Positions 1 to 5,370 of a stretch of DNA of 5,885 bases are shown in pieces. The notes beneath the pieces were generated by a model. That model did no database searches and was not told the origin of the DNA. It was given only the letters and a program-made list of their open reading frames with translations. How positions within the stretch are numbered: position 1 is the stretch's first letter; every line of letters starts with the position of its first letter. The translations under genes were made by a program, and so were the position numbers. This DNA comes from Anaerolineales bacterium (GTDB lineage: Bacteria > Chloroflexota > Anaerolineae > Anaerolineales > E44-bin32), in assembly GCA_030606845.1 (NCBI GenBank), contig JAUWFP010000145.1:1-5885 (forward strand), read 5' to 3'.

Positions 1-816
1 TCGGAACACATTCAATTAGCGGAGTTTGTCGCCTGGCACGTTGGGCAGCTCCTGGAGAACCGTCGTCTCTCGCGACGCATCGCTAGTTTGGAAGCACAAC
101 GTGAACTGACCCGTATGCAGGATGATTTCATCTCAACCATCTCACATGAACTGCGAACACCGCTGGGGTTCATTAAAGGATACGTTACAACACTCTTGCG
201 TGAGGACACAGAGTGGGACGAGACAAGCCGGGATGATTTCCTCAAAATCATTGACGATGAAGCAGATCGCCTCAGCGAACTCATCGACAACTTATTGGAT
301 TCATCCCGATTGGAAAGCGGAACTTTAGGTATGACTTTCGAGCCAGCTCGCCTCGGTCCTGTCGTTCGGGCGATGATACAAAGAGTCGAGGGTGCCACTC
401 CAGAAATTGAGGTCATCACGGAGATGCCTGATGACCTCCCGATTCTCGAGATCGATTCAACGCGCATCGCCCAGGTACTGGACAACTTCCTTACCAACGC
501 CTCGAAATACGCGCCCGGGGCAAAGGTGTATATTAAAGTAGATGCCGATGATGAACGCGTGCGCGTCGAAGTTCAGGATGAAGGTCCTGGAATTACTCAG
601 GAGCATCTTTCACACCTATTCGAGCGATTCTACCGAGTCCCAATAAACGCTGCCACGCGCGGCACGGGCCTTGGGCTTTACATCTCTCGTAAGATCATTG
701 ATGCGCATGGCGGTGAAATAGGAGTTGAGAGTATAGTAGGGGAAGGGACGAGTTTCTTCTTTACGCTCCCCGTTAAAACGATAAATATTGAGGAGCAGGA
801 GGGCGAATATGTCTGA
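1..816 (+). CDS. Sensor histidine kinase, C-terminal part (5' end outside window)
   Basis: This is the transmitter half of a two-component sensor kinase, which autophosphorylates on His and passes the phosphate to a response regulator, presumably the one encoded next. The frame is open from base 1, so the start lies upstream; an in-frame TTG at 88 falls inside a helical linker and is not a credible start. The first ~28 codons (FVAWHVGQLLENRRL) resemble the last helix of a GAF sensor domain running into a signalling helix. The H-box follows (SHELRTP, His codon 145-147), then a HATPase domain with the N-box (DNFLTNASKY, 481-510), G1 box (DEGPG, 577-591), F-box (LFERFYR) and G2 box (GTGLGL, 661-678). 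All catalytic motifs look intact. No membrane segment is visible, but the sensor part is mostly missing, so the signal is unknown. The 3' end overlaps the regulator gene by 8 bases, implying translational coupling. Confidence 0.95.
   Translation, partial: SEHIQLAEFVAWHVGQLLENRRLSRRIASLEAQRELTRMQDDFISTISHELRTPLGFIKGYVTTLLREDTEWDETSRDDFLKIIDDEADRLSELIDNLLDSSRLESGTLGMTFEPARLGPVVRAMIQRVEGATPEIEVITEMPDDLPILEIDSTRIAQVLDNFLTNASKYAPGAKVYIKVDADDERVRVEVQDEGPGITQEHLSHLFERFYRVPINAATRGTGLGLYISRKIIDAHGGEIGVESIVGEGTSFFFTLPVKTINIEEQEGEYV
798..803 (+). promoter_or_regulatory. Ribosome binding site fixing the response regulator start
   Basis: GGAGGG lies five bases before the ATG at 809, inside the end of the kinase gene. 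It favours ATG 809 over the in-frame TTG at 788, which would add seven residues (MRSRRAN) before the conserved start of the receiver domain. Confidence 0.75.
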
Positions 817-1516
817 CCCGAAAATGATTCTGGTCGTCGATGACGAACCACGTTATCTGAGCCTTGTGGAAATCAACCTTGAAACTGCGGGGTATGCAGT
901 GATTACGGCAATGAATGGGCAGCAGGCTGTCGATGCTGTCGCCGAACACAAACCGGACATCGTCCTCCTCGACGTCATGATGCCGGTTATGGATGGCTTC
1001 ACAGCTTGTGAACGCATCCGCGAATTTTCGTCCATCCCTATCATAATTCTCACCGCGAAGGGGGAAGAGCGCGATCGCGTGCGAGGGCTCGATGCAGGTG
1101 CCGATGATTACATCATCAAACCCTTCTCGGCGCAGGAACTGCTCGCCCGAGTCCGCGCCGTGCTGAGGAGAGCCGAGCGTGAAACCGTTGAAGGGTTCCA
1201 TGAACCTCTTTTCAAGCACGACGGATTAGAGTTGGACCTTGCGCGCGCACAGGTCAATGTAGATGGGGAGGAGGTCGCCCTCACTGCGACTGAATATCGT
1301 CTACTGCAAACACTGGCCAACAACACTGGCCGAGTGCTCAGCCCGGAAGATCTGCTGATGTCAGTCTGGGGAGACGAATACAAAGATGACAAGGAAATTC
1401 TTTGGGTTTGCCTCAGCCGGCTTCGCCAAAAGATCGAACCCGATCCCAAGAACCCCGTACATATCATCACTAAACAAGGGATTGGATACATGATGCCCTC
1501 AGTTGAAGAGCACTAG
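809..1516 (+). CDS. OmpR/PhoB-family DNA-binding response regulator
   Basis: This 235-residue protein is a cytoplasmic transcription factor activated by phosphorylation, with the usual length for the family. Residues ~6-120 are a receiver domain with a complete active site: acidic pair D11/D12 (VVDDE), phosphoacceptor D55 (LLDVMMP), T82 (LTAK) and K104 (IIKPF). Residues ~130-232 are a winged-helix output domain of the PhoB type, recognisable by TATEYRLLQTLANN, the recognition-helix region CLSRLRQKIEP and the terminal hairpin ITKQGIGYMMP. The start at ATG 809 is supported by a good ribosome binding site and by where the receiver begins. It overlaps the upstream kinase by 8 bases, so the two are almost certainly a cognate pair. 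Target genes cannot be read from the window. The gene for the receiver-CpaE fusion follows after 20 bases. Confidence 0.96.
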   Translation: MSDPKMILVVDDEPRYLSLVEINLETAGYAVITAMNGQQAVDAVAEHKPDIVLLDVMMPVMDGFTACERIREFSSIPIIILTAKGEERDRVRGLDAGADDYIIKPFSAQELLARVRAVLRRAERETVEGFHEPLFKHDGLELDLARAQVNVDGEEVALTATEYRLLQTLANNTGRVLSPEDLLMSVWGDEYKDDKEILWVCLSRLRQKIEPDPKNPVHIITKQGIGYMMPSVEEH

Positions 1517-1536
1517 ACCCCACGGGTAACGCTGGA

Positions 1537-2679
1537 ATGCCGATACCTTCATTGCTCGTTATTGAACCTGATCGTAAGACCTCCGTCTTTATCCACCATA
1601 TGCTCACGCAAGCGGGCTATGCAGTTCAGGTGGTTCCAACGGGTAAGGAGGGGTTAATTGCAGCCTGGAGCGAGTCGCCTGACATCATCGTCACCGAATT
1701 AGATCTCCCAGATATCGATTTTGTTGAACTCATCCAGAAGTTCAAAAAAGATCAGCGCACGAGCCGGACCACCCTAATCGGCTTCACCCAGCTTAGCGCG
1801 CCCGAAGCCACCGTCGCCGGCATAGATGCAGGTCTGGACCACATCATCATCAAACAAACCGACGCTGTGGAAGTTCTGATTAGCTACCTGACGGAAGGAC
1901 AGCGAGATGATGCAACGGAGAAAAACGCCCCAGTAACTTCCCATCTCGCTCAAGTGATCGCCTTCCTGGGGGCGAAAGGCGGGGTTGGGACATCTTCTAT
2001 TTGCATAAATATCGCCCACCTTATCTCACAAGCTGTCGGACCAGGCAAGACCGTTGTTCTCGACCTCGTCCTGCCGATTGGGTCCCTGAGCGAAATCACC
2101 GGAATGGTGGGGCCACCGAGTGTCGTCGACCTGACGGAACTAGAACCAAGCCAGCTCACCCATGAATATCTGCGCGAGAATCTCCTAACTCCACAGGGGT
2201 GGGATACCAAGTTCATCCCAGGAGCCAGCAGCCCGGACCAGGCAGAGAGATTGAACGCGGACCGACTAGCACCACTTTTACAATCGCTCCGCTCCACATA
2301 CGAATACGTGATTGTTGACCTGGGGCGCAATCTTTCGCCTCTGGCTCGATTGGTGATGAGCGTAGCCAAGGATCTTGTACTTGTCCTCATGCCCGATGAA
2401 GAATGTGTTAGCAATGCACATGCGATCGCGGATTATCTAGACAACCACGGTATCCAGACCGATCGACTGCGGTACATCTCAAACCGTCCACTGCCATCAG
2501 AAGGATTAACCCAGAGGACTCTGGCAGATCGCATGGAGGTGGAGATGCTGGCAGCGGTACCAAACATCGGTACGCAGTTCACGCTGCTAAACTCCCTCCA
2601 TGCTCCTTTGCAATTGCGCTTCCCTGACGAACGGGCCAATCTCGTACTTAAAGACGCAGCTACCCGCCTGCTCCAGTAA
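1537..2679 (+). CDS. Degenerate receiver domain fused to CpaE/TadZ-like ParA-type ATPase
   Basis: This 380-residue protein has two parts. Residues ~4-120 have a receiver fold but lack the phosphorylation chemistry. The acidic pair reads E10-P11-D12 instead of D-D-E, the phosphoacceptor position is E54 (VTELDLP), and only T84 and K106 match the normal active site. Residues ~138-380 are a SIMIBI/ParA-type ATPase: deviant Walker A at 145-154 (GAKGGVGTSS, signature K147), an Asp at 176 in VVLDLVLPIG, and a hydrophobic strand ending in D261 (YVIVDLG). The second P-loop lysine is replaced by T152. This architecture is that of CpaE/TadZ, which in other bacteria places Tad/Flp pilus machinery at the pole, but no pilus gene is visible here, so a pilus role is unproven. 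It sits 20 bases after the response regulator, with only a weak GGA-type ribosome binding site, suggesting co-transcription. It could also be an orphan MinD/ParA-like positioning protein. Confidence 0.88.
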   Translation: MPIPSLLVIEPDRKTSVFIHHMLTQAGYAVQVVPTGKEGLIAAWSESPDIIVTELDLPDIDFVELIQKFKKDQRTSRTTLIGFTQLSAPEATVAGIDAGLDHIIIKQTDAVEVLISYLTEGQRDDATEKNAPVTSHLAQVIAFLGAKGGVGTSSICINIAHLISQAVGPGKTVVLDLVLPIGSLSEITGMVGPPSVVDLTELEPSQLTHEYLRENLLTPQGWDTKFIPGASSPDQAERLNADRLAPLLQSLRSTYEYVIVDLGRNLSPLARLVMSVAKDLVLVLMPDEECVSNAHAIADYLDNHGIQTDRLRYISNRPLPSEGLTQRTLADRMEVEMLAAVPNIGTQFTLLNSLHAPLQLRFPDERANLVLKDAATRLLQ

Positions 2680-2897
2680 TCCATCGGGATATTCAATATC
2701 AGTTAATGCCCGGTTGTGAAAACTGCATCTGATCATAAACTGTTCCATTCCCCATAGGATCACCTACAGTTTAATGTACCAGTAATGAGCCGATCATCTA
2801 TTAGGTTTCTAGTGAACACACGCCAGGTGATTAACGCCTTTGTTGCTTTGAGCTAAATATCAATGTCTTCCTGATCTCTGGCCTGTGGGTCTAAAGT

Positions 2898-2919
2898 GGG
2901 GACATTTGCTATAATCCCC
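2898..2919. repeat. Inverted repeat GGGGA-N12-TCCCC around the -10 element; candidate operator
   Basis: GGGGA (2898-2902) and TCCCC (2915-2919) are perfect reverse complements. They bracket the extended -10 motif, with the last T of TATAAT forming the first base of the right arm. The arm centres are 17 bases apart. The repeat lies upstream of the predicted transcript start, so it would act in DNA, not RNA. A protein bound here would block RNA polymerase. The XRE regulator encoded immediately downstream is the obvious candidate, but that is inference. Confidence 0.45.
2907..2915 (+). promoter_or_regulatory. Extended -10 promoter (TGcTATAAT) for the XRE-TPR-GNAT genes
   Basis: A consensus TATAAT (2910-2915) is preceded by the TG of an extended -10 element (2907-2908). 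No good -35 hexamer sits 16-18 bases upstream (2887-2892 reads GGGTCT), which is typical of extended -10 promoters. Transcription would begin near 2922, leaving a leader of only about 20 bases before the first start codon. Confidence 0.7.
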
Positions 2920-2932
2920 TCAATCCGCAATC

Positions 2933-2937
2933 GGGAG
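2933..2937 (+). promoter_or_regulatory. Ribosome binding site of the double-XRE gene
   Basis: GGGAG lies four bases before the ATG at 2942 and seven before a second in-frame ATG at 2945. The spacing slightly favours 2945, which would remove only one Met; the sequence cannot decide between them. Confidence 0.6.
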
Positions 2938-2941
2938 CTGC

Positions 2942-3616
2942 ATGATGTTGGATCAACAAACCCGAATTTTACGTGCCAAAATGCTGGGCGCCCTAATGCG
3001 TGAGAAACGCCTGGAAACTGGGATGAGCTTGAAAGATATGGCGAAGCTGATCGGCAGGACGACCAGCACACTCTCCTCGTATGAGCATGGTCGAAAGTCT
3101 ATCTCCTTGCCAGAACTTGAACTCTTTGCTTTTCATCTAGATACTCCTCTGCGCTACTTTCTCTCACCATCCGCTGCTGATATAGGAGAAGATTACTCGT
3201 TTGACCCAGCCATCATGGTCTCACTGCGACAGCGAATGATCGGTGCAATGCTGCGCAAACGAAGACTCGAGCTGGGGATGTCGATTCGGGAACTTGCTGC
3301 GACCGTCGATATGCCACCTAGCCGAGTGAGTAATTATGAACGTGGTTTGCGCCCTATTCCCATTCCCGATCTAGAAAGCCTGGTTAATGTCATCCAGCAA
3401 CCCGTGGATGCGCTGATCGATCACGAGGGGCCCATCGGCAACTGGCATATGACTCAGCAAGCGTTCGAACGCTTTTGTGAACTTCCTGCGGATCTACGCG
3501 CCTTCTTCAGTACACCTGAAAACGAGGCTTATCTCAAGATGGCAGAGCGGCTGTCAAAGCTTGATCTGTACGCCTTGCAGAGAGTCGCTCAGGCGTTAGA
3601 TGATCTAATCCAATGA
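2942..3616 (+). CDS. Transcriptional regulator with two tandem XRE/Cro-type HTH domains
   Basis: This 224-residue protein has two XRE/Cro/CI helix-turn-helix domains in one chain. Repeat 1 is at ~14-74 (MREKRLETGMSLKDMAKLIG, then STLSSYEHGRKSIS) and repeat 2 at ~99-159 (LRKRRLELGMSIRELAATVD, then SRVSNYERGLRPIP). They align without gaps at a spacing of 85 residues, with about 21 of 61 positions identical by eye, so they arose by internal duplication. Each has the SxYExG signature after the recognition helix. Residues ~168-224 are a helical tail, probably for dimerisation or partner contact, with no recognised ligand domain. It is the first gene after a strong extended -10 promoter flanked by an inverted repeat, consistent with autoregulation. 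Its stop overlaps the next start in ATGA (3613-3616), tying its synthesis to the TPR protein. DNA binding is well supported; the target genes are unknown. Confidence 0.9.
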   Translation: MMLDQQTRILRAKMLGALMREKRLETGMSLKDMAKLIGRTTSTLSSYEHGRKSISLPELELFAFHLDTPLRYFLSPSAADIGEDYSFDPAIMVSLRQRMIGAMLRKRRLELGMSIRELAATVDMPPSRVSNYERGLRPIPIPDLESLVNVIQQPVDALIDHEGPIGNWHMTQQAFERFCELPADLRAFFSTPENEAYLKMAERLSKLDLYALQRVAQALDDLIQ

Positions 3617-4164
3617 CGCAAGGTCCAGATTCGCCTGAGAAACTCTCCCGGGACGCGCTCGACGCCTATCAACTCGGAGCGTATGAGGATGCCGTCCAAG
3701 GCTTTCAGGCTGCAAAGCGAGACTTCCTCGATCGCGGAGACGAAATAAATGCAGCAGAAGCCGCCAACAACCTCTCCGTTGTCCTGCTCAAAATGGGCCG
3801 GACGCGCGAGGCCTTAGACGCTGTGAAGGGAACCCCTGAAATCTTCCGGCTCGCCGGCAACAGCCAGATGGAAGCGATGGCTTTGGGTAACCTGGCTGCA
3901 GCACTTGAAGCCACTGGAGAGGTCAAGCAAGCGAAGGAATGTTATATCCAGGCTCTCACGCGCCTGGAGGAGAGTGACGATCAAGAAACACGATCCTACA
4001 TCCTTCAAGCGCTCTCAAGGCTCCAATTACGCGGCGGCAAGCCTTTTGATGCCCTCACAAGTATGCAGGGAGCGCTCGATTCGCAGCCGCGCCTTAGTTG
4101 GCGCGACCGGTTCCTTCGCAGACTCTTTGACATACCCTCACGACTCCTCGGTCGGGGATCCTAG
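3613..4164 (+). CDS. Tetratricopeptide repeat (TPR) protein coupled to the XRE regulator
   Basis: This 183-residue, soluble, almost wholly helical protein has about four TPR units spaced 39-40 residues apart. They lie near residues 8-41 (ALDAYQLGAYEDAVQGFQAA), 47-80 (AAEAANNLSVVLLKMGRTRE), 87-120 (EAMALGNLAAALEATGEVKQ) and 125-158 (ETRSYILQALSRLQLRGGKP). TPRs form a curved groove that binds peptides or partner proteins; no enzyme motif is present. The C-terminal ~22 residues (from W163, with RDRFLRRLF and SRLLGRG) are Arg-rich and amphipathic, suitable for contact with a membrane, nucleic acid or acidic surface. The ATG lies in the ATGA overlap with the XRE gene and has no ribosome binding site of its own, so translation likely depends on re-initiation. 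By context it may be an interaction partner or sensor module for the XRE protein; that is inference. Confidence 0.88.
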   Translation: MTQGPDSPEKLSRDALDAYQLGAYEDAVQGFQAAKRDFLDRGDEINAAEAANNLSVVLLKMGRTREALDAVKGTPEIFRLAGNSQMEAMALGNLAAALEATGEVKQAKECYIQALTRLEESDDQETRSYILQALSRLQLRGGKPFDALTSMQGALDSQPRLSWRDRFLRRLFDIPSRLLGRGS

Positions 4165-4190
4165 TCCATCCCCCAGAGAGTTTGGACGCG

Positions 4191-5045
4191 ATGAAATCGC
4201 AATCATCATGGACAGTCCGGCAGACGAGGTCTAGCGATCAAGCTGTAATCTCATCCCTGTTGACAAACGCATCTCACAAGCACATCCACTTCGACTGGTT
4301 GAATGTTCTAGACCTGTTAGATGAAGCGCCCTTTCTCATTGCCCTCAACAAAGATAGACCTGTTGCCTGCCTTGCTTGCCAGCCTGATCCCCCACAGGTC
4401 GCCTGGATACGCCTCTTCGCCGTATTGAAAGACGTTCCAAAATACCCAGTGTGGGACCGCCTCTGGAAGGCGGCTGCAGAGGACGCGGTTAAGCTCGGCG
4501 CATCGCAGGCAGTGGCACTGGCCACACAGGATTGGTTCATCCCCTTCCTCAAAGAATACGGCTTTAACGAGACGAACAAGGTCATCTTTTTCAAATGGGA
4601 TGGAGACCCACTTCCAAACATCCAAGAACCTGGGTTTGAGCTGAGAAAAATGGCCACGGAAGATCTCCCCGCAGTCGCTCTCGTAGACCAGAGCGCCTTC
4701 AATCCCGTCTGGGCTCTGTCCCTGCGATCCCTCCGCACCGCCTACCGTCTATCCTCATCGGCAACGGTCATATTAAAAGGAGACCAGATCGTCGCCTATC
4801 AGATGAGCACATCATCCGCACTGGGCGCCCACATCGCCCGCCTTGCCGTCCACACTGACCTGCAAGGAATGGGCTGTGGGAAAACTCTCATCGCCAACGT
4901 TCTACATGTTTTTTCTCAGCGCGGGGTCGGGCAAGTGACCGTGAACACACAAGCGGATAACCTGCGCAGCCAGCAGCTCTATCGCTCCCTCGGTTTTCAA
5001 CCCACAGGCCAGCGTTTCTCTCTCCTCGAAACCAAACTACCTTAG
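4191..5045 (+). CDS. GNAT-family N-acetyltransferase with two GNAT-like domains
   Basis: This 284-residue protein transfers an acyl group from acetyl-CoA to an amine; the substrate cannot be named. Residues ~150-284 form the active GNAT domain: ELRKMATEDLPAV at its start, the acetyl-CoA binding motif A in LAVHTDLQGMGCGKTL (Q/RxxGxG from Q225), and the RimI-like VNTQADN...LYRSLGF near the end. Residues ~7-140 resemble a second GNAT fold (VRQTRSSDQ, VAWIRLFAV, FLKEYGFNETNKV) but lack the QxxGxG loop, so this half is probably structural. The two-domain layout recalls mycothiol synthase MshD, though orthology is not claimed. I prefer ATG 4191 over the TTG at 4182, because the only upstream purine run (AGAGAG, 4175-4180) abuts the TTG but is 10 bases from the ATG. 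The gene starts 26 bases after the TPR gene, probably in the same transcript. Confidence 0.87.
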   Translation: MKSQSSWTVRQTRSSDQAVISSLLTNASHKHIHFDWLNVLDLLDEAPFLIALNKDRPVACLACQPDPPQVAWIRLFAVLKDVPKYPVWDRLWKAAAEDAVKLGASQAVALATQDWFIPFLKEYGFNETNKVIFFKWDGDPLPNIQEPGFELRKMATEDLPAVALVDQSAFNPVWALSLRSLRTAYRLSSSATVILKGDQIVAYQMSTSSALGAHIARLAVHTDLQGMGCGKTLIANVLHVFSQRGVGQVTVNTQADNLRSQQLYRSLGFQPTGQRFSLLETKLP

Positions 5046-5194
5046 CTCAGCTATCTGGGTGGCACTTCTCTGTTGATTTTTTTACATTCGAGTCATCGTC
5101 TCGAGTCGAAATAAACCTAGTCTTCATCACTTCTTCAAAATATGAAGTCAGGAACTTCTGCTTCCGGTCTCAGCCTGCGCCTGCGCTTTGAGGG

Positions 5195-5223
5195 TTGCAA
5201 GCTTTGGCTCGAGTCTATATAAA
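5195..5223 (+). promoter_or_regulatory. Candidate sigma-70-type promoter (TTGCAA-N17-TATAAA)
   Basis: TTGCAA (5195-5200) and TATAAA (5218-5223) are separated by the ideal 17 bases. Transcription would start near 5230 and give an untranslated leader of about 140 bases before the DsbA-like gene. The leader would contain the 10-base tandem repeat. The call rests on motif match alone. Confidence 0.45.
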
Positions 5224-5253
5224 TCTCTAATACAAGCCCCATGGCTGATCAGA

Positions 5254-5273
5254 ACAGAAGCTGACAGAAGCTG
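5254..5273. repeat. Perfect tandem direct repeat, 2 x ACAGAAGCTG
   Basis: Two adjacent identical 10-base copies occupy 5254-5263 and 5264-5273. The period is about one helical turn, so both copies would present the same DNA face. It could be a paired protein-binding site or a chance duplication. It lies about 100 bases before the DsbA-like start codon. Confidence 0.7.
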
Positions 5274-5315
5274 CACACCTCCAGGCTGTAACGGCAATTC
5301 CAAAGAGCGAATATG

Positions 5316-5344
5316 TAGACTTTTATGACCTGCTATGGTATGTT
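5316..5344 (+). promoter_or_regulatory. Weak candidate proximal promoter of the DsbA-like gene
   Basis: TAGACT (5316-5321) and TATGTT (5339-5344) are 17 bases apart, each matching consensus at four of six positions. Overlapping them is an extended -10-like TGcTATGGT (5331-5339) without a good -35. Either would give a leader of roughly 20-25 bases. This is an alternative or addition to the site at 5195-5223. Confidence 0.3.
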
Positions 5345-5370
5345 TTGGAAATATTTAATTTGGAGGGAAC

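Larger units (their letters stand above)
2680..2941. other. Intergenic region between the two apparent operons
   Basis: No coding region is credible in these 262 bases. The sequence has an odd-centred palindrome (GATATT C AATATC, 2688-2700) just after the stop codon, and a 7-base inverted repeat TAAACTG/CAGTTTA (2736-2742 and 2767-2773) with a 24-base loop. A further AAACTG occurs at 2720-2725. None has the GC-rich stem plus T-run of an intrinsic terminator, so where the upstream operon ends is unclear. The right end holds the promoter and inverted repeat listed separately. Confidence 0.6.
5046..5370. other. Non-coding region upstream of the DsbA-like gene
   Basis: No credible gene, tRNA or known structured RNA was found in these 325 bases on either strand. 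A run of seven T (5077-5083) lies soon after the acetyltransferase stop but has no convincing GC-rich stem before it. The stretch is rich in short repeats: TCGAGTC at 5088, 5101 and 5209; ACTTCT at 5064, 5129 and 5154; tandem CTGCGC at 5175-5186; and a 10-base tandem repeat at 5254-5273. Two promoter-like sites are listed separately. Confidence 0.6.

Noticed and set aside
12..497. Minus-strand open frame of 161 codons opposite the histidine kinase
   Set aside because: It is antisense to a clearly conserved kinase sequence; its composition is Ser/Arg-rich, as expected for a reverse-frame shadow.
788..808. TTG at 788 as start of the response regulator
   Set aside because: It would add a non-conserved MRSRRAN before the receiver; ATG 809 has a good ribosome binding site at the right spacing.
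773..1491. Minus-strand open frames opposite the response regulator
   Set aside because: They lie antisense to a complete, motif-intact regulator and show no recognisable domain.
1950..2696. Minus-strand open frames opposite the CpaE-like gene
   Set aside because: They are Ser/Arg-rich shadows with no domain and no independent start signals.
2688..2700. Palindrome GATATT C AATATC after the CpaE-like stop as a terminator
   Set aside because: A one-base loop, an AT-rich stem and no T-run make an intrinsic terminator implausible.
2736..2773. TAAACTG/CAGTTTA inverted repeat as a terminator
   Set aside because: The 24-base loop, AT-rich stem and absent T-run do not fit; it is kept only as a note in the intergenic entry.
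3905..4234. Plus-strand open frame of 109 codons across the TPR/GNAT junction
   Set aside because: It is an out-of-frame overlap of the TPR gene with no domain and no ribosome binding site.
4274..4738. Minus-strand open frames opposite the acetyltransferase
   Set aside because: They are antisense to a conserved GNAT frame, with no recognisable protein features.
5077..5083. Run of seven T after the acetyltransferase gene as an intrinsic terminator
   Set aside because: I found no convincing GC-rich stem directly upstream; the nearby TAGCT-C-AGCTA repeat (5043-5053) has a one-base loop and is too far from the T-run.
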